A DNA stretch of 64,000 nucleotides from Oscillospiraceae bacterium (GTDB lineage: Bacteria > Bacillota > Clostridia > Oscillospirales > Oscillospiraceae), in the NCBI GenBank assembly GCA_020025305.1, contig JAHHSG010000002.1:135228-199227 (forward strand), in the 5' to 3' direction. The notes below the pieces were generated by a model. It made no database searches, was not told the origin of the DNA, and saw nothing but the letters and a program-made list of their open reading frames with translations. The translations under genes and the position numbers were made by a program. Positions 15,713 to 24,996 of this stretch are shown here, piece by piece; positions within the stretch are counted from its first letter, which is position 1; every line of letters begins with the position of its first letter.

Positions 15713-16831
15713 TTAAGCTAACTCCGGATCTTCACCGTTATCCTCGGTGAAGTGCAGAGGAAGATCATTTCTTGCCGTGGCGTAGAGCATATTGGGATAG
15801 GACAGGAGGAACTCAACGATGTCACCTACCTGCAAATTCCGCTTGCAGTCCTGAATATCCAAGAGGCAGTGGTCGGAAGAACCACCCAGCACCGTGATGC
15901 CCTTGTCCCGGGGGATCAGTTGCTCCACATCGCCTACATCGGCGCGTCCTATGGCCACGATACACCGCTTTCTAAAACCGCGATCCACATAGGTAGGTTT
16001 ATTGCCAAAAGCGTCGATGATAATATTGCCGACGGGATAGGTGGGTTTCGTCTTGATCTCCACCACCTCGGCCTGCAAGACCATGGTATCCGGGTGCAGG
16101 CCCATATTGGGAATCTTCCACACATAGGGCAGGTCGTGGGCATTGAGCACCGTCTCACCGATCCGCAGATGATTGATCCCCGCAGGCATGGTGCCCCAGT
16201 GTACCAGCGTATAGGAACTGGACGCGCCGCCGGAGATGACTTCCAGCTTTCGACCGATGCGGGCTTCTACGTGGTGCGCAATCGTCAAAAGGGAATGCAT
16301 TTTGTCCGCAGTAGGCTGGATAGATCCATAGCAGCCCAGATTTACGCCGATCCCGGCCAGATGCACATGGGGGAGATGCTTCTCCACATGGACGCACACG
16401 TCCACCATCTCATCGTGATTCCAAAAGCCTTCCCGCAGATCACCCAGATCCGCCATCACAATCACGCGGTGGGTGCTATTCAGCCGTTGGCACACCTCCT
16501 CCAATGCATTGAGGACGGAGAGTTCACTTTGCAAGGAGGTGTCGCACCAGCGAACGACCTCCTCCAGCTCAGAGAGCATAGGAATGCGCAGCAATAAATA
16601 GGGGCCGGGAATACCGGCTTCGTGGCAGGAGATGATCTGTTCAAGTCGGCTGCTGCCCAGTTCGGACGCACCGCACAGGCGAAAAAGCCGCGCAATTGTG
16701 GGAAGGCCGCCGCAGCCCTTGATTACGCCGCAGACCTGAATGCCCGACTGGCGGCAGAGATCGGTGACGTGCAGCATATTTTGCCGCAGCCTTGACAAAT
16801 TGATGATAAGTCTAGGGAATTGACGCTTCAT
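15713..16831 (-). CDS. alanine/ornithine racemase-family PLP enzyme
   Basis: The 372 residues have the alanine racemase N-terminal barrel but differ from alr. The expected PLP lysine lies in CGVIKGCGGLPTIARLF near the N-terminus. Other barrel motifs are ELGSSRLEQI, VIVMADLGDLREGFW, GIGVNLGCYGS, SGGASSS and LRIGETVL, characteristic of the alanine/ornithine racemase branch. The substrate is not determined: ornithine, alanine or another amino acid is possible. The ATG at 16831 is preferred to the TTG at 16852 because of GAGG spacing. It pairs with the small membrane protein downstream. Confidence 0.8.
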   Translation of the reverse strand: MKRQFPRLIINLSRLRQNMLHVTDLCRQSGIQVCGVIKGCGGLPTIARLFRLCGASELGSSRLEQIISCHEAGIPGPYLLLRIPMLSELEEVVRWCDTSLQSELSVLNALEEVCQRLNSTHRVIVMADLGDLREGFWNHDEMVDVCVHVEKHLPHVHLAGIGVNLGCYGSIQPTADKMHSLLTIAHHVEARIGRKLEVISGGASSSYTLVHWGTMPAGINHLRIGETVLNAHDLPYVWKIPNMGLHPDTMVLQAEVVEIKTKPTYPVGNIIIDAFGNKPTYVDRGFRKRCIVAIGRADVGDVEQLIPRDKGITVLGGSSDHCLLDIQDCKRNLQVGDIVEFLLSYPNMLYATARNDLPLHFTEDNGEDPELA

Positions 16832-16992
16832 ATGGCATCGCCTCACGACCAAATAATGATTTAATTATAACACAATCCTGTTTGCTTTGCTACAGAGATT
16901 TCTCGTATTTCGTTGTGAAAGCTGCCAAAAGGCGATAAGAAGAATCGTGCAAAATGCCTTGTTCTATCAAAGAAGGAGAAAGAGTATGTGTG

Positions 16993-17022
16993 AAAAAAGG
17001 GCGTCCCAAATGGACACCCTTT
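16993..17022 (-). terminator. terminator of the regulator-DegV-PAP2 operon
   Basis: On the minus strand, AAAGGGTGTCC pairs with GGACGCCCTTT (one G-U pair), followed by a T run. Confidence 0.75.
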
Positions 17023-17032
17023 GGAGAAGATG

Positions 17033-17722
17033 TTACGCCTTTTTCTTCCGTACATAGACCAGCAGCCAGCCCACAACGCACAGGGGAATCGCCCACAGGA
17101 CATCAAGGAGGGAGTGCTGCTTGAGAAAGACAGTGGAAATGCTGATCAGTACAGCGGAGACCACATAGAAAATCTTCCACCCCCGGGTTTGCAGCCACTT
17201 GCAGTGGAGCGCGCCGAGCATCGCCACCGCTGAGCCAATCACGTGGAGGGAAGGGCATACATTGGTGTTGGTGTCAAATGCATAGAATGCGGCCATAAAC
17301 CGGGTGAGAAAATTGTCCCGTGCAAATTCCAAGGGGCGCAGTTCCTGACAGGTAGGGAAGAGAAAGTAGACGGCCATCGTCACTGTATAAGTAAACATGG
17401 TGAAATACATCATACGGCGGAAAGCCTTGCTGTCATAGAAGAAGAGAAATACCACCGTGCCGCCCAGATACACGAACCAAAAGAGATAGGGAATCAAAAA
17501 GAGTTCATGAAAGGGAATGAAGTCATCTAAGGGGCAGTACATGGGGTGATAAGATTCCACGGTATAGAAACGCTCCACAAAGCCGAACAGAAGTCCGAAA
17601 ACAGGCCAGAAGAGCAGGAGCCATGCATGTCGGTAAGGCTCCTCGTTGATGCGGCGGAGCCGGAATTGACGCCAATCAGCGTCCGGGTGGATCTTTTTGG
17701 GGGATAAAGTGGTACTTGTCAT
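17033..17722 (-). CDS. PAP2-superfamily membrane phosphatase or transferase
   Basis: The 229 residues have about six membrane helices. The PAP2 catalytic motifs are visible as NVCPSLHVIGSA (residues near 155-166) and STVFLKQHSLLDV (near 195-208), giving the two histidines and the aspartate. The first PAP2 motif, KxxxxxxRP, is not clear; ELRPLEFARD may take its place. This spacing resembles the aureobasidin-resistance/inositol phosphorylceramide synthase-like branch more than undecaprenyl pyrophosphatase. A lipid phosphate substrate at the membrane is likely. The start overlaps the degV stop by 4 bp. Confidence 0.82.
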   Translation of the reverse strand: MTSTTLSPKKIHPDADWRQFRLRRINEEPYRHAWLLLFWPVFGLLFGFVERFYTVESYHPMYCPLDDFIPFHELFLIPYLFWFVYLGGTVVFLFFYDSKAFRRMMYFTMFTYTVTMAVYFLFPTCQELRPLEFARDNFLTRFMAAFYAFDTNTNVCPSLHVIGSAVAMLGALHCKWLQTRGWKIFYVVSAVLISISTVFLKQHSLLDVLWAIPLCVVGWLLVYVRKKKA

Positions 17723-18564
17723 TTGGTTAGCATTAATACGCCCAAGCAGTTGGGGCCGCAGTGACTGCAGATGGTGCAGCCGGCGTGGGTAACAGTGACC
17801 TCTTCAAAGGGCTGCAGCTCTTTAACAAGAGCAACAGCCTTCTCCACCAGTGCATCGGGGGCAGAAGAATATGTGATAAAAATGCGGGAGGGATCAATGT
17901 CGGTGCGGCCCTCCAGACGGCCGCGAATGTAAGCTAGAACAGATTTTTCCATGTCGCCCCGATACTTCTTCCCAACAATCATACCGCCGTCCCGTACACG
18001 GATCTCCGGACGCAGCTGCAGTGCGCGGGCACCCAACGCCGTCACGCTGGAGCAGCGTCCGCCCTTTTGCAGGTATTCCAGCGTCTGCAGCACAAAGCTG
18101 ATGTCCAAATGCTCCCGGATGGTATCCAGCTGCTCTTTAATGGCGGGAGCGTCCATCCCTTCTTTGACCATGCGGGCGGCCTCCAAAACAAGATGACCGC
18201 TGCCACTGGAGAGGCTTTGGCTGTCCACCACATAGACGTGCCCCAGTTCCTTTGCCGCCAGACAGGCGTTCTGGTGAGAAGTGGAGAGATTGCTGGAAAT
18301 ATTGATATGGATCACATCGCAGCCGTCGGCCACATACTTGCGCCACACATCCAGATATTCCCCTACAGAGATGGCAGAAGTCATGGGCAGCATGTCGGTT
18401 TTGGACACATATTCAAAGAGTTGACCGGATGTGACATCCACACCGTCGCGGTATACGTGGTCGCCAAGAGTCACACTCAGGGGAATGACCTCTACCTTAT
18501 TTTCCCGGTAGAGAGACTCGGTCAGATCACAGGTGGAATCGCAGGTAATTTTGATTTTAGACAT
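17719..18564 (-). CDS. DegV (FakB-like) fatty-acid-binding protein
   Basis: DegV proteins bind a fatty acid, and FakB members present it to a fatty acid kinase. The 281 residues include ITCDSTCDLTESL at the N-terminus, LPMTSAISVGEY, INISSNLSTSHQNA and LEYLQKGGRCSS, all family signatures, and the fold is complete. The C-terminus is unusually Cys-rich, HAGCTICSHCGPNCLGVL, where most members have SHCGPGTLG. It sits 43 bp after the histidine kinase gene and overlaps the PAP2 gene, so lipid handling and this two-component system appear linked. The kinase subunit FakA is not in the window. Confidence 0.88.
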   Translation of the reverse strand: MSKIKITCDSTCDLTESLYRENKVEVIPLSVTLGDHVYRDGVDVTSGQLFEYVSKTDMLPMTSAISVGEYLDVWRKYVADGCDVIHINISSNLSTSHQNACLAAKELGHVYVVDSQSLSSGSGHLVLEAARMVKEGMDAPAIKEQLDTIREHLDISFVLQTLEYLQKGGRCSSVTALGARALQLRPEIRVRDGGMIVGKKYRGDMEKSVLAYIRGRLEGRTDIDPSRIFITYSSAPDALVEKAVALVKELQPFEEVTVTHAGCTICSHCGPNCLGVLMLTK

Positions 18565-18606
18565 AGAAAAAACCTCCTTGAGTCTGCAATTGCGGAAATG
18601 GCTGGA

Positions 18607-19629
18607 TCAGTTGGCGGGAAGCGTCACAGTGAAGCGGCATCCTGCTTCCGGTAGATTTTTCACCCGGATTTCACCACCGCAGGTATCCAGCACCCGCTTT
18701 GCCAGCGCCAGCCCCAAACCATTGCCTTCCGTGGTGTGGGAACTGTCACTTTGATAGAATTTATCGAAAATATGTTTTTGCGCCTCCGGGGCGATGCCCG
18801 GGCCGGTGTCTTCAATGGTAAAAACGATCTGCTGGCCCTGCCGCTCTAAGCGCAGGCTCACCATGCCGGCAAAAGGATCATATTTGATGGCATTGTCCAA
18901 AAGATTGATCCACACATGGAGGAGCATACTCTCATTACCGGTGAAGGGCAGGGGGTCTAAATTTACATCGAACTCGATTTCTTTAGCCTCCCATTTGGGT
19001 TCCAGCAGGACGATGGCCTGCCGAATCTGCTCATCCAGGCGGAAAGTGGTTTGGCAGGAGTTGATTGCCTGATGATCCACCTTGCTTAAAAGGAGAATAT
19101 TGCCCACCAATTGGTTGAGACGATGGGTGTTGAGCAGGATTTTTTCCACATACATGGCCTGCTCCGGGGATACATGGGCGTCCTGCAGAAGGGTGGCATA
19201 CCCCTCAATGGCATTGATGGGGGTTTTGAACTCGTGGGACACATTGGATACAAAGTCGGTCTGTATAATTTCGGTAGCGCCCAGTTCCTGTACCATGAGA
19301 TTGAAATTATCGTAAATATCCCGGATTTCACGCACCCGGTTAGGCGGTTCCAGGCGATGGGAAAAGTCGCCGCGGCTCACCTGCCGCATAGCTTCGCTGA
19401 GGCGGGTGATGGGGGAGAAAATCAAAATGCTGAGGAAATAGCCCAGCACGCAGCTAAGGATAATACTAAAGACCAGCACCCAGGTGGGAGAGGACAGCCG
19501 CAGATTAAAAACGCTGTCGAAAAGCCAGCTGAGGAGCACCGCCACTATGGCACCGATAGCGATTTCCGCCAGAGCGATTAGCACATAGTAGGGCCGCAAT
19601 CCCAATTTTTTCTTCGTGCCTTTTTTCAT
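18607..19629 (-). CDS. membrane sensor histidine kinase with HAMP domain
   Basis: A 340-residue kinase with two membrane helices (about residues 16-38 and 49-71) and only a short loop between them, so it has no real extracytoplasmic sensor domain and may sense within the membrane. A HAMP linker (72-120) leads into the phospho-acceptor box FVSNVSHEFKTPINAIEG with H132, then NLLDNAIKYDPFAG, IEDTGPGI and GNGLGLALAKRV of the ATPase domain. Its ATG overlaps the regulator stop by 4 bp. It is followed by degV and PAP2 in the same direction. Confidence 0.92.
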   Translation of the reverse strand: MKKGTKKKLGLRPYYVLIALAEIAIGAIVAVLLSWLFDSVFNLRLSSPTWVLVFSIILSCVLGYFLSILIFSPITRLSEAMRQVSRGDFSHRLEPPNRVREIRDIYDNFNLMVQELGATEIIQTDFVSNVSHEFKTPINAIEGYATLLQDAHVSPEQAMYVEKILLNTHRLNQLVGNILLLSKVDHQAINSCQTTFRLDEQIRQAIVLLEPKWEAKEIEFDVNLDPLPFTGNESMLLHVWINLLDNAIKYDPFAGMVSLRLERQGQQIVFTIEDTGPGIAPEAQKHIFDKFYQSDSSHTTEGNGLGLALAKRVLDTCGGEIRVKNLPEAGCRFTVTLPAN

Positions 19630-20297
19630 GACCGAACCACCTTATAGCCCACGCCCCGCATGGTGACAATTCGGAAATCCTGATTGTCGCGGAACCGCTC
19701 CCGCAGCCGTCCGATGTGTACGTCCACCGTATGGGTGTCGCTGTCGGAGTTATAGCCCCAGATCTCATCCATCAACTGCTGCCGGGTAAAGATTTTCCCG
19801 GGGAAGGAGGCCATTTTGTAGAGAAGCATAAATTCTTTTTGTGGAAGCACGGTACTCACACCGTCTACACTCACCGTCAGGGAGTCGCACTCCATGGTGG
19901 TGGAGCCGATGACCTGCCGCCGTTCGTTGATCATCTGGGCACGGCGCAAAAGCGCACCTACCCGCAGAACCATCTCGTTGACATTGACGGGCTTGACCAT
20001 ATAGTCATCCGTGCCGGAGAGAAAGCCCAAACGCATATCGTCAAATCCTGACTTGGCCGTAATCATCAGTACCGGGGTACTGTTCCCGGCTTGACGCAGA
20101 GAGTCTACCAACTCGTAGCCATTCATCTCCGGCATCATGATATCGGAAATGATGAGATCGAAATAGCCATCGTCCATGGCTTGCAATGCCTCGACACCGT
20201 TGCCTACACCCTGCACGGCATAGCCGTTTTTAACCAGAACATGCTCAAAGAGCTGCCGCAGCTCTCGGTCGTCTTCGGTAATCAAGATTTTAAACAT
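19626..20297 (-). CDS. OmpR-family response regulator
   Basis: A 223-residue regulator. The receiver begins MFKILITEDDRELR, with the phospho-acceptor Asp in DLIISDIMMPEMNGYEL and the VKPVNVNEMV switch region. The winged-helix domain has LPQKEFMLLYKMASFPGKIFTRQQLMDEIWG and VDVHIGRLRERF and ends in MRGVGYKV. The ATG at 20297 is chosen because AAAGGA lies upstream and abuts the other candidate at 20309. It is the first gene of the regulator-kinase-degV-PAP2 run. Confidence 0.92.
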   Translation of the reverse strand: MFKILITEDDRELRQLFEHVLVKNGYAVQGVGNGVEALQAMDDGYFDLIISDIMMPEMNGYELVDSLRQAGNSTPVLMITAKSGFDDMRLGFLSGTDDYMVKPVNVNEMVLRVGALLRRAQMINERRQVIGSTTMECDSLTVSVDGVSTVLPQKEFMLLYKMASFPGKIFTRQQLMDEIWGYNSDSDTHTVDVHIGRLRERFRDNQDFRIVTMRGVGYKVVRS

Positions 20298-20449
20298 AGT
20301 GATGACCATTCCTTTCTATGAGATGGGGCGGCGATGCATGGGGTCAAATAGTATCATTATCATACCGCACCTATATCAACTGAGCGTCAAGCAAAATTCA
20401 ACATTTGTTGAAACAATAAGATCTCTTGATGGCTGGCAGATGAGCAAAA

Positions 20450-20476
20450 AAAGTCGGGCCCGAAGGCCCGACTGGA
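20450..20476 (-). terminator. terminator of ridA
   Basis: AGTCGGGCC-ttc-GGGCCCGACT followed by seven T on the minus strand. Confidence 0.85.
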
Positions 20477-20484
20477 GGGACACG

Positions 20485-20853
20485 TTACTGAACTGCGATG
20501 GCCTCCACCTCGCACAAAACCCCCTTGGGCAGTTCCTTCACAGCCACGCAGCTGCGAGCGGGCTTGGACACGAAGTAGCGGGCATAGACCTCGTTGAAGG
20601 CGGCAAAGTCACCCATGTCGGACAGGAAGCAGGTAGTCTTGATGACCTTGTCGTAGCCCACACCGGCAGCCTCCAGAATAGCACCCACGTTCTTGCAGCT
20701 CTGCTCTGCCTGAGCAGCAATGCCCTCGGGGATGTTGCCGGTGGCGGGGTCTACCGGGATCTGACCGGAAGTAAAGACAAAACCATTGACCTCAAAGCCC
20801 TGAGAATAGGGGCCGATAGCGCCGGGAGCGTTCTTGGTTTCCAGAATATTCAT
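20485..20853 (-). CDS. ridA: RidA-family enamine/imine deaminase
   Basis: RidA hydrolyses reactive enamine and imine intermediates made by PLP enzymes such as serine/threonine dehydratases. The 122 residues match the family length and contain GPYSQGFEVNGFVFTSGQIPVDP, NVGAILEAAG and the substrate-binding arginine in the ARSCVAVKELPKG block. AAAGGAG precedes the ATG. It has its own terminator and is divergent from cyuA, a cysteine/serine-degrading enzyme that would release the kind of enamine RidA handles. Confidence 0.93.
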   Translation of the reverse strand: MNILETKNAPGAIGPYSQGFEVNGFVFTSGQIPVDPATGNIPEGIAAQAEQSCKNVGAILEAAGVGYDKVIKTTCFLSDMGDFAAFNEVYARYFVSKPARSCVAVKELPKGVLCEVEAIAVQ

Positions 20854-21063
20854 GTTGTCAGTCTCCTTTGCAAATTGATATGGCGCAAGGCAGCGGTGCC
20901 GCCTTGGGGAAAATTACTTTGCTTTCATTTAAGCACAAATTTCACAATTTTGCAAGGGAGTTTCAGGGAAAGAGGAAAAGAGACTGGAAAAAAAGAGAAA
21001 GACATAGTATGATGTGGGTAACAAAACAACGCAAAATTACGAAGAGAGAAAAGGGGAGGCCAT

Positions 21064-22356
21064 ATGATTACAAAAGAAGAACTGCTGACAATGCTGCGTC
21101 AGGACGTTGTTCCGGCGCTGGGATGTACGGAGCCGGTGTGTGTTGCATTGGCTGCCGCCGATGCCTATCATGCCATTGGCGGTGATGTGGTATCCGTAAA
21201 GATAGAGGTGAACCCCGGCATATATAAAAACGGAATGTCGGTGGGAATCCCCGGATTCCCCCGTGTGGGGCTGAAATACGCCGCGGCGCTGGGGACTTAT
21301 CTGTGCAATCCGGAAAAGAAACTGGAATTGCTGGAGGACATCAACGATGACATCATGGAAAAGGCCATCCGGCTGGTCGAAGATCGCCATGTGGTAGTTA
21401 CGATTAAGCACGATGAGACGGCGCTTTATACCCGTGCCGAGATTATCACGACCGCGGGCATCGGCATCAGTGAGATTCGCGGTACCCATTCCAATATCGT
21501 TTATACCCGCCGCAACCAGGAGACGCTGCTGGAAAAGCCCTATGTACCGGGCAGGGAGGACGATATTCACACCCGCTTAAAGGATATGACTGTCTCTGAG
21601 ATGCGGCGGCTGGTGGAGTCGTGCTCCGAAGAAGAGCTGGCCTTTATGCTGGAGGGCGAGGCGCTGAACAGTGCTATGGCAGACTATGGTCTGGAGCACG
21701 ATTTGGGGATTGGGATCGCCACGGCGCTGAAGAAGGAAGTAGAGAACGGCGTTGTGGGCGACAATGTGGTGACCCGCACTGTGCTGCGGGTAGCTTCCGG
21801 CGCCGAAGGCCGTATGAGTGGCTGTCCCTACGCCGTCATGTCCAGTGCAGGAAGCGGCAATCACGGCTTAACGGCAATCATTCCCGTGGTGGAGATGGCA
21901 AAGCACGTGCAGGCGTCCCGTGAGCAGCTGGAGAAAGCGTTGGCTCTGTCCCATACGCTGACAGTCTATATCAAGCTTTTTACCGGAAAGCTGTCTGCTA
22001 CCTGCGGCTGCGGTGTCTCTGCGGCTACGGCGGCTTCAGCGGCGATGACATGGCTGCTGGGAGGAAATGATCGGCAAATTGGTTCGGCCATTATCAATAT
22101 GAGCGGCAACCTGACGGGCATGATCTGTGACGGCGGCAAAATCGGCTGCGCACTGAAGCTGGCTACCGCCACCCATGCGGCCATGATGTGCGCGTATCTG
22201 GCCATACAGGACGTGTGCTTGCAGGAGACGGATGGTATCTGTGCTGCTACACCCGAGCAGGTGATTCGCAACATGGGCCGTGTGAGTACACCGGGCATGG
22301 TACAGACCGACCAGACCATTCTGGAGATCATGATGGAGAAGGATCAGTCCTGCTGA
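21064..22356 (+). CDS. cyuA: CyuA-like L-cysteine desulfidase / L-serine dehydratase-type enzyme (UPF0597)
   Basis: This family splits L-cysteine into pyruvate, ammonia and sulfide using a [4Fe-4S] cluster. The 430 residues show the conserved cysteines in [17 protein letters not shown] near the N-terminus, [17 protein letters not shown] in the middle, and [14 protein letters not shown] plus [16 protein letters not shown] near the C-terminus. The GSGNHG loop is typical of the serine dehydratase alpha fold. The Shine-Dalgarno GGGGAGG precedes the ATG. It is monocistronic with a terminator at 22401-22437. Cysteine is favoured over serine as substrate because no beta subunit is present, but serine cannot be excluded. 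Confidence 0.85.
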   Translation: MITKEELLTMLRQDVVPALGCTEPVCVALAAADAYHAIGGDVVSVKIEVNPGIYKNGMSVGIPGFPRVGLKYAAALGTYLCNPEKKLELLEDINDDIMEKAIRLVEDRHVVVTIKHDETALYTRAEIITTAGIGISEIRGTHSNIVYTRRNQETLLEKPYVPGREDDIHTRLKDMTVSEMRRLVESCSEEELAFMLEGEALNSAMADYGLEHDLGIGIATALKKEVENGVVGDNVVTRTVLRVASGAEGRMSGCPYAVMSSAGSGNHGLTAIIPVVEMAKHVQASREQLEKALALSHTLTVYIKLFTGKLSATCGCGVSAATAASAAMTWLLGGNDRQIGSAIINMSGNLTGMICDGGKIGCALKLATATHAAMMCAYLAIQDVCLQETDGICAATPEQVIRNMGRVSTPGMVQTDQTILEIMMEKDQSC

Positions 22357-22400
22357 CGCACAAGGAAACAGCACCGCTGCGCTGCAGTGCTTTTAAAAGA

Positions 22401-22437
22401 AAAATCTCTGGTTTCTTTGAAACCAGAGATTTTTTTA
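22401..22437 (+). terminator. terminator of cyuA
   Basis: AAATCTCTGGTTTC pairs with GAAACCAGAGATTT with a 3-base loop, followed by T. Confidence 0.85.
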
Positions 22438-22447
22438 CTTATTTTAC

Positions 22448-23446
22448 TTATTGATAGTCTTGCAGCAGGAACATGGGCTTGATGACGACCACTTCGTCAT
22501 ACTCCTCCTGCTCCACCTGTACATCGGCGGTGAGGGCCTTGAGATCTTCTTTTATCACGTTGAGGGCCTCTTCCACGGATTGGGCACGACCCTCTCGCAG
22601 TACACGGATCATTCGTTGGATGACAATGGGGTGGGCATACCAGTAGGGAATGGGGAAATCCTCACCCACCAGATTGAAGATAGCCGCTTTGGCAGCCTCC
22701 CACTCCTGTGTGATGATCTTGCGATTGTTGCGTGCCGTGGGCAAAACCTGCGCACTGGAGAACATAAAGAGGGCGGCAAGACCCAAAAGTGTGAAGTAGA
22801 TGCCGGTGGTGTCGTGGGTGAACAGCTTCTGCACGCCGAAGGCGGCGGCAATGATACCGGCGATGACGATGGCCAGTGCCACCCATTTGTAGGCGGGATT
22901 GGTGCGGTCGTTGATCCGCTTTGCCTTGGCGGCAGCCGCCAGGCGGCCAGTGATTTCCGGTTCCTTTTCCAAAATAGCGTGGGCCTCTTTCAGCGTCTCA
23001 CAGGCAGCCTGTGCTTGGGGCGTCAACTCCTTGAGATAGCGCTGGGCTTCCCTCTCTTCACGCTCACGCAGACGGCGCTCTGCCTCTGCGCTGTGGCGCG
23101 GAATGTCAGGCAGCACCTTAGCCAGATGAGCCAGCATACGATCCACATCTTCCTCGTGCTTGAAGTTGCACTGCTTCTGCTTGCCGTCATCGTATTCTAC
23201 CACCAAATAAGGCATACTGCCGAAAACACCCTTGCCGGAGAAACCACCCTTGGACATAGCGACGCGCTTGAAAACACGGCGCACGGACTGCAAAGGCAGG
23301 TAGAGGCGGCGATCGACAAAAAAGGTGTTGAGATACAATGCCTTTTCACCGACACCGCAGGGGCCGAAGCGGCGGCATTTCTTTTTATCGAGTTTTACGG
23401 TCTCCTTGTCCAGAGCGACGGAGCCAAGCTGAATGGGTGCAAACAT
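22448..23446 (-). CDS. membrane protein of unknown function
   Basis: The 332-residue protein starts at ATG 23446, with GGAGG 7 nt upstream. A longer frame upstream overlaps the cstA terminator and is not used. The N-terminal 120 residues look like a soluble beta-rich domain (VKLDKKKCRRFG, LPLQSVRRVFKRVAMSKGG, MPYLVVEYDDGKQKQCNF). A charged helical stretch follows (EAERRLREREEREAQRYLKEL), then two membrane helices around residues 190-240. The C-terminal soluble part has FPIPYWYAHPIVIQRMIRVLREGRAQ. The first domain may be a PH-like fold. I do not recognise a named family, and no partner gene is evident. Confidence 0.65.
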   Translation of the reverse strand: MFAPIQLGSVALDKETVKLDKKKCRRFGPCGVGEKALYLNTFFVDRRLYLPLQSVRRVFKRVAMSKGGFSGKGVFGSMPYLVVEYDDGKQKQCNFKHEEDVDRMLAHLAKVLPDIPRHSAEAERRLREREEREAQRYLKELTPQAQAACETLKEAHAILEKEPEITGRLAAAAKAKRINDRTNPAYKWVALAIVIAGIIAAAFGVQKLFTHDTTGIYFTLLGLAALFMFSSAQVLPTARNNRKIITQEWEAAKAAIFNLVGEDFPIPYWYAHPIVIQRMIRVLREGRAQSVEEALNVIKEDLKALTADVQVEQEEYDEVVVIKPMFLLQDYQ

Positions 23447-23466
23447 TGTTCTTCCTCCAAAACTAC

Positions 23467-23501
23467 CAAAAACGGCGGGAGAAGAACTCCTCCCGCCGTT
23501 T
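23467..23501 (-). terminator. terminator of cstA
   Basis: AACGGCGGGAG and CTCCCGCCGTT form the stem, with a T run on the minus strand. Confidence 0.85.
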
Positions 23502-23511
23502 AGGGGATATT

Positions 23512-24996
23512 TTACTTCTGCAGAGTATCGTAGTGAGGCTCCGTGCGCTTGCGGACCTTCACAGCATACAGGAAGATGCCCAGGAACACAACAGCCAAAA
23601 TGATGCCAGCGGGGTAAGCGATGGCGGTGGACAGGTGCAGGCACTCCTTAGCGGAGAAGAAGTAGGTCATGGACACAGCGCTCATGAAGGTAGCGGGCAC
23701 TGCGGTGATCCAGTAGTTCTTCTTGTCATAGTACAGGTACATGGAAGCGGCCCACAGCACGATCATAGCCAGCGTCTGGTTGGTCCAGCTGAAGTAACGC
23801 CAAATGACCTGATAGTCGATGAAGCCCAGCATATTGCCGATGCCCAGAATAGCGCCGACGCCCAGCACGGGGATGCAGAGGATCAGACGGTTCTTCATGC
23901 CCTTCTGATCCATGTGGAACCAGTCGGCCAGCACCAGACGGGCGCTGCGGAAAGCCGTATCGCCGGAGGTGATGGGGCAGGCGATAACGCCCAGCATAGC
24001 CAGAGCGATGCCAACGCCGCCCATGGTCTTGGAGCAGACGTCATAGATGGCGGCGGACTGACCGGCAGCCAGAGCCTCATCCAGACCGGTGCTCAGACCG
24101 CCGGTGACGCTGTAGATGGCGCAGCCGGCAGCAGCCCAGATCAGGGCGATGACGCCTTCGGAAACCATGGCGCCGTAGAAGACGAAGTGACCCTGCTTCT
24201 CACTCTTCATGCAGCGAGCCATCAGGGGGCTCTGCGTGGAGTGGAAGCCGGAGATAGCACCGCAGGCCACGGTAATGAACATACCGGCCCAGATAGGCGT
24301 TCCCTTGGGGTGCATATTGGTGAAGTTCTCCCAGATCTCGGGGATGACGTAGTCAGCCTTGGTAAAGATACCGATGGCCACGCCCAGAGCCATGACGATC
24401 AGGCAGATACCGAAGACGGGATAAATCTTGCCGATGATCTTGTCCACGGACAGGAAGGTGGCAATGAAGTAGTAGACCAGAATCAGGATCAGCCAGAACA
24501 GGCCGGTGCTGACAAAGCCGGAGCCACCAGCCTCGGATACCAGCTTGACGATCAGGCCGGCAGGACCGACAGCGAACACGGTGCCCACCATGACCAGCAG
24601 GACCACAGAGAACACACGCATTACGTTCTTCATCACGCCGCCCAGATAGATACCGGAAATCTCGGAGATGGAAGCACCGCTGTTGCGCTCACTCATCATG
24701 CCGGAGAAGTAGTCATGGACAGCACCGGCAAAGATGGTACCGAAAGTGATCCACAGGAAAACCACAGGTCCCCACAGAGCACCTTGCAGAGCACCAAAGA
24801 TGGGGCCAAGGCCGGCAATGTTCAGCAGCTGTACCAGGAACAGCTTCCACTGGGGCATCACCACATAGTCGACACCGTCGTTAATTTTGACGGCAGGAGT
24901 TTCACGGTCATCGGGGCCAAAGGTATTCTCTACAATTTTACCGTAGACGAAGTAGCCCACAACCAGAAACGCCAAGCAAAGGAAAAAGCTAATCAC
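23512..24996 (-). CDS. cstA: CstA-family carbon starvation transporter
   Basis: CstA proteins import peptides or pyruvate. The 494 residues are shorter than enterobacterial CstA (about 700), in line with the compact clostridial form. About 13 membrane helices are visible, with family signatures FGPDDRETPAVKINDGVDY near the N-terminus, FGALQGALWGPVVFLWI, VHDYFSGMMSERNSG and ITSGDTAFRSARL. The GTG at 24996 is used because GGAGAGGAG lies upstream; the open frame extends further but lacks a better site. Codon use is highly biased, which suggests strong expression. The substrate cannot be decided from the sequence. Confidence 0.9.
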   Translation of the reverse strand: MISFFLCLAFLVVGYFVYGKIVENTFGPDDRETPAVKINDGVDYVVMPQWKLFLVQLLNIAGLGPIFGALQGALWGPVVFLWITFGTIFAGAVHDYFSGMMSERNSGASISEISGIYLGGVMKNVMRVFSVVLLVMVGTVFAVGPAGLIVKLVSEAGGSGFVSTGLFWLILILVYYFIATFLSVDKIIGKIYPVFGICLIVMALGVAIGIFTKADYVIPEIWENFTNMHPKGTPIWAGMFITVACGAISGFHSTQSPLMARCMKSEKQGHFVFYGAMVSEGVIALIWAAAGCAIYSVTGGLSTGLDEALAAGQSAAIYDVCSKTMGGVGIALAMLGVIACPITSGDTAFRSARLVLADWFHMDQKGMKNRLILCIPVLGVGAILGIGNMLGFIDYQVIWRYFSWTNQTLAMIVLWAASMYLYYDKKNYWITAVPATFMSAVSMTYFFSAKECLHLSTAIAYPAGIILAVVFLGIFLYAVKVRKRTEPHYDTLQK

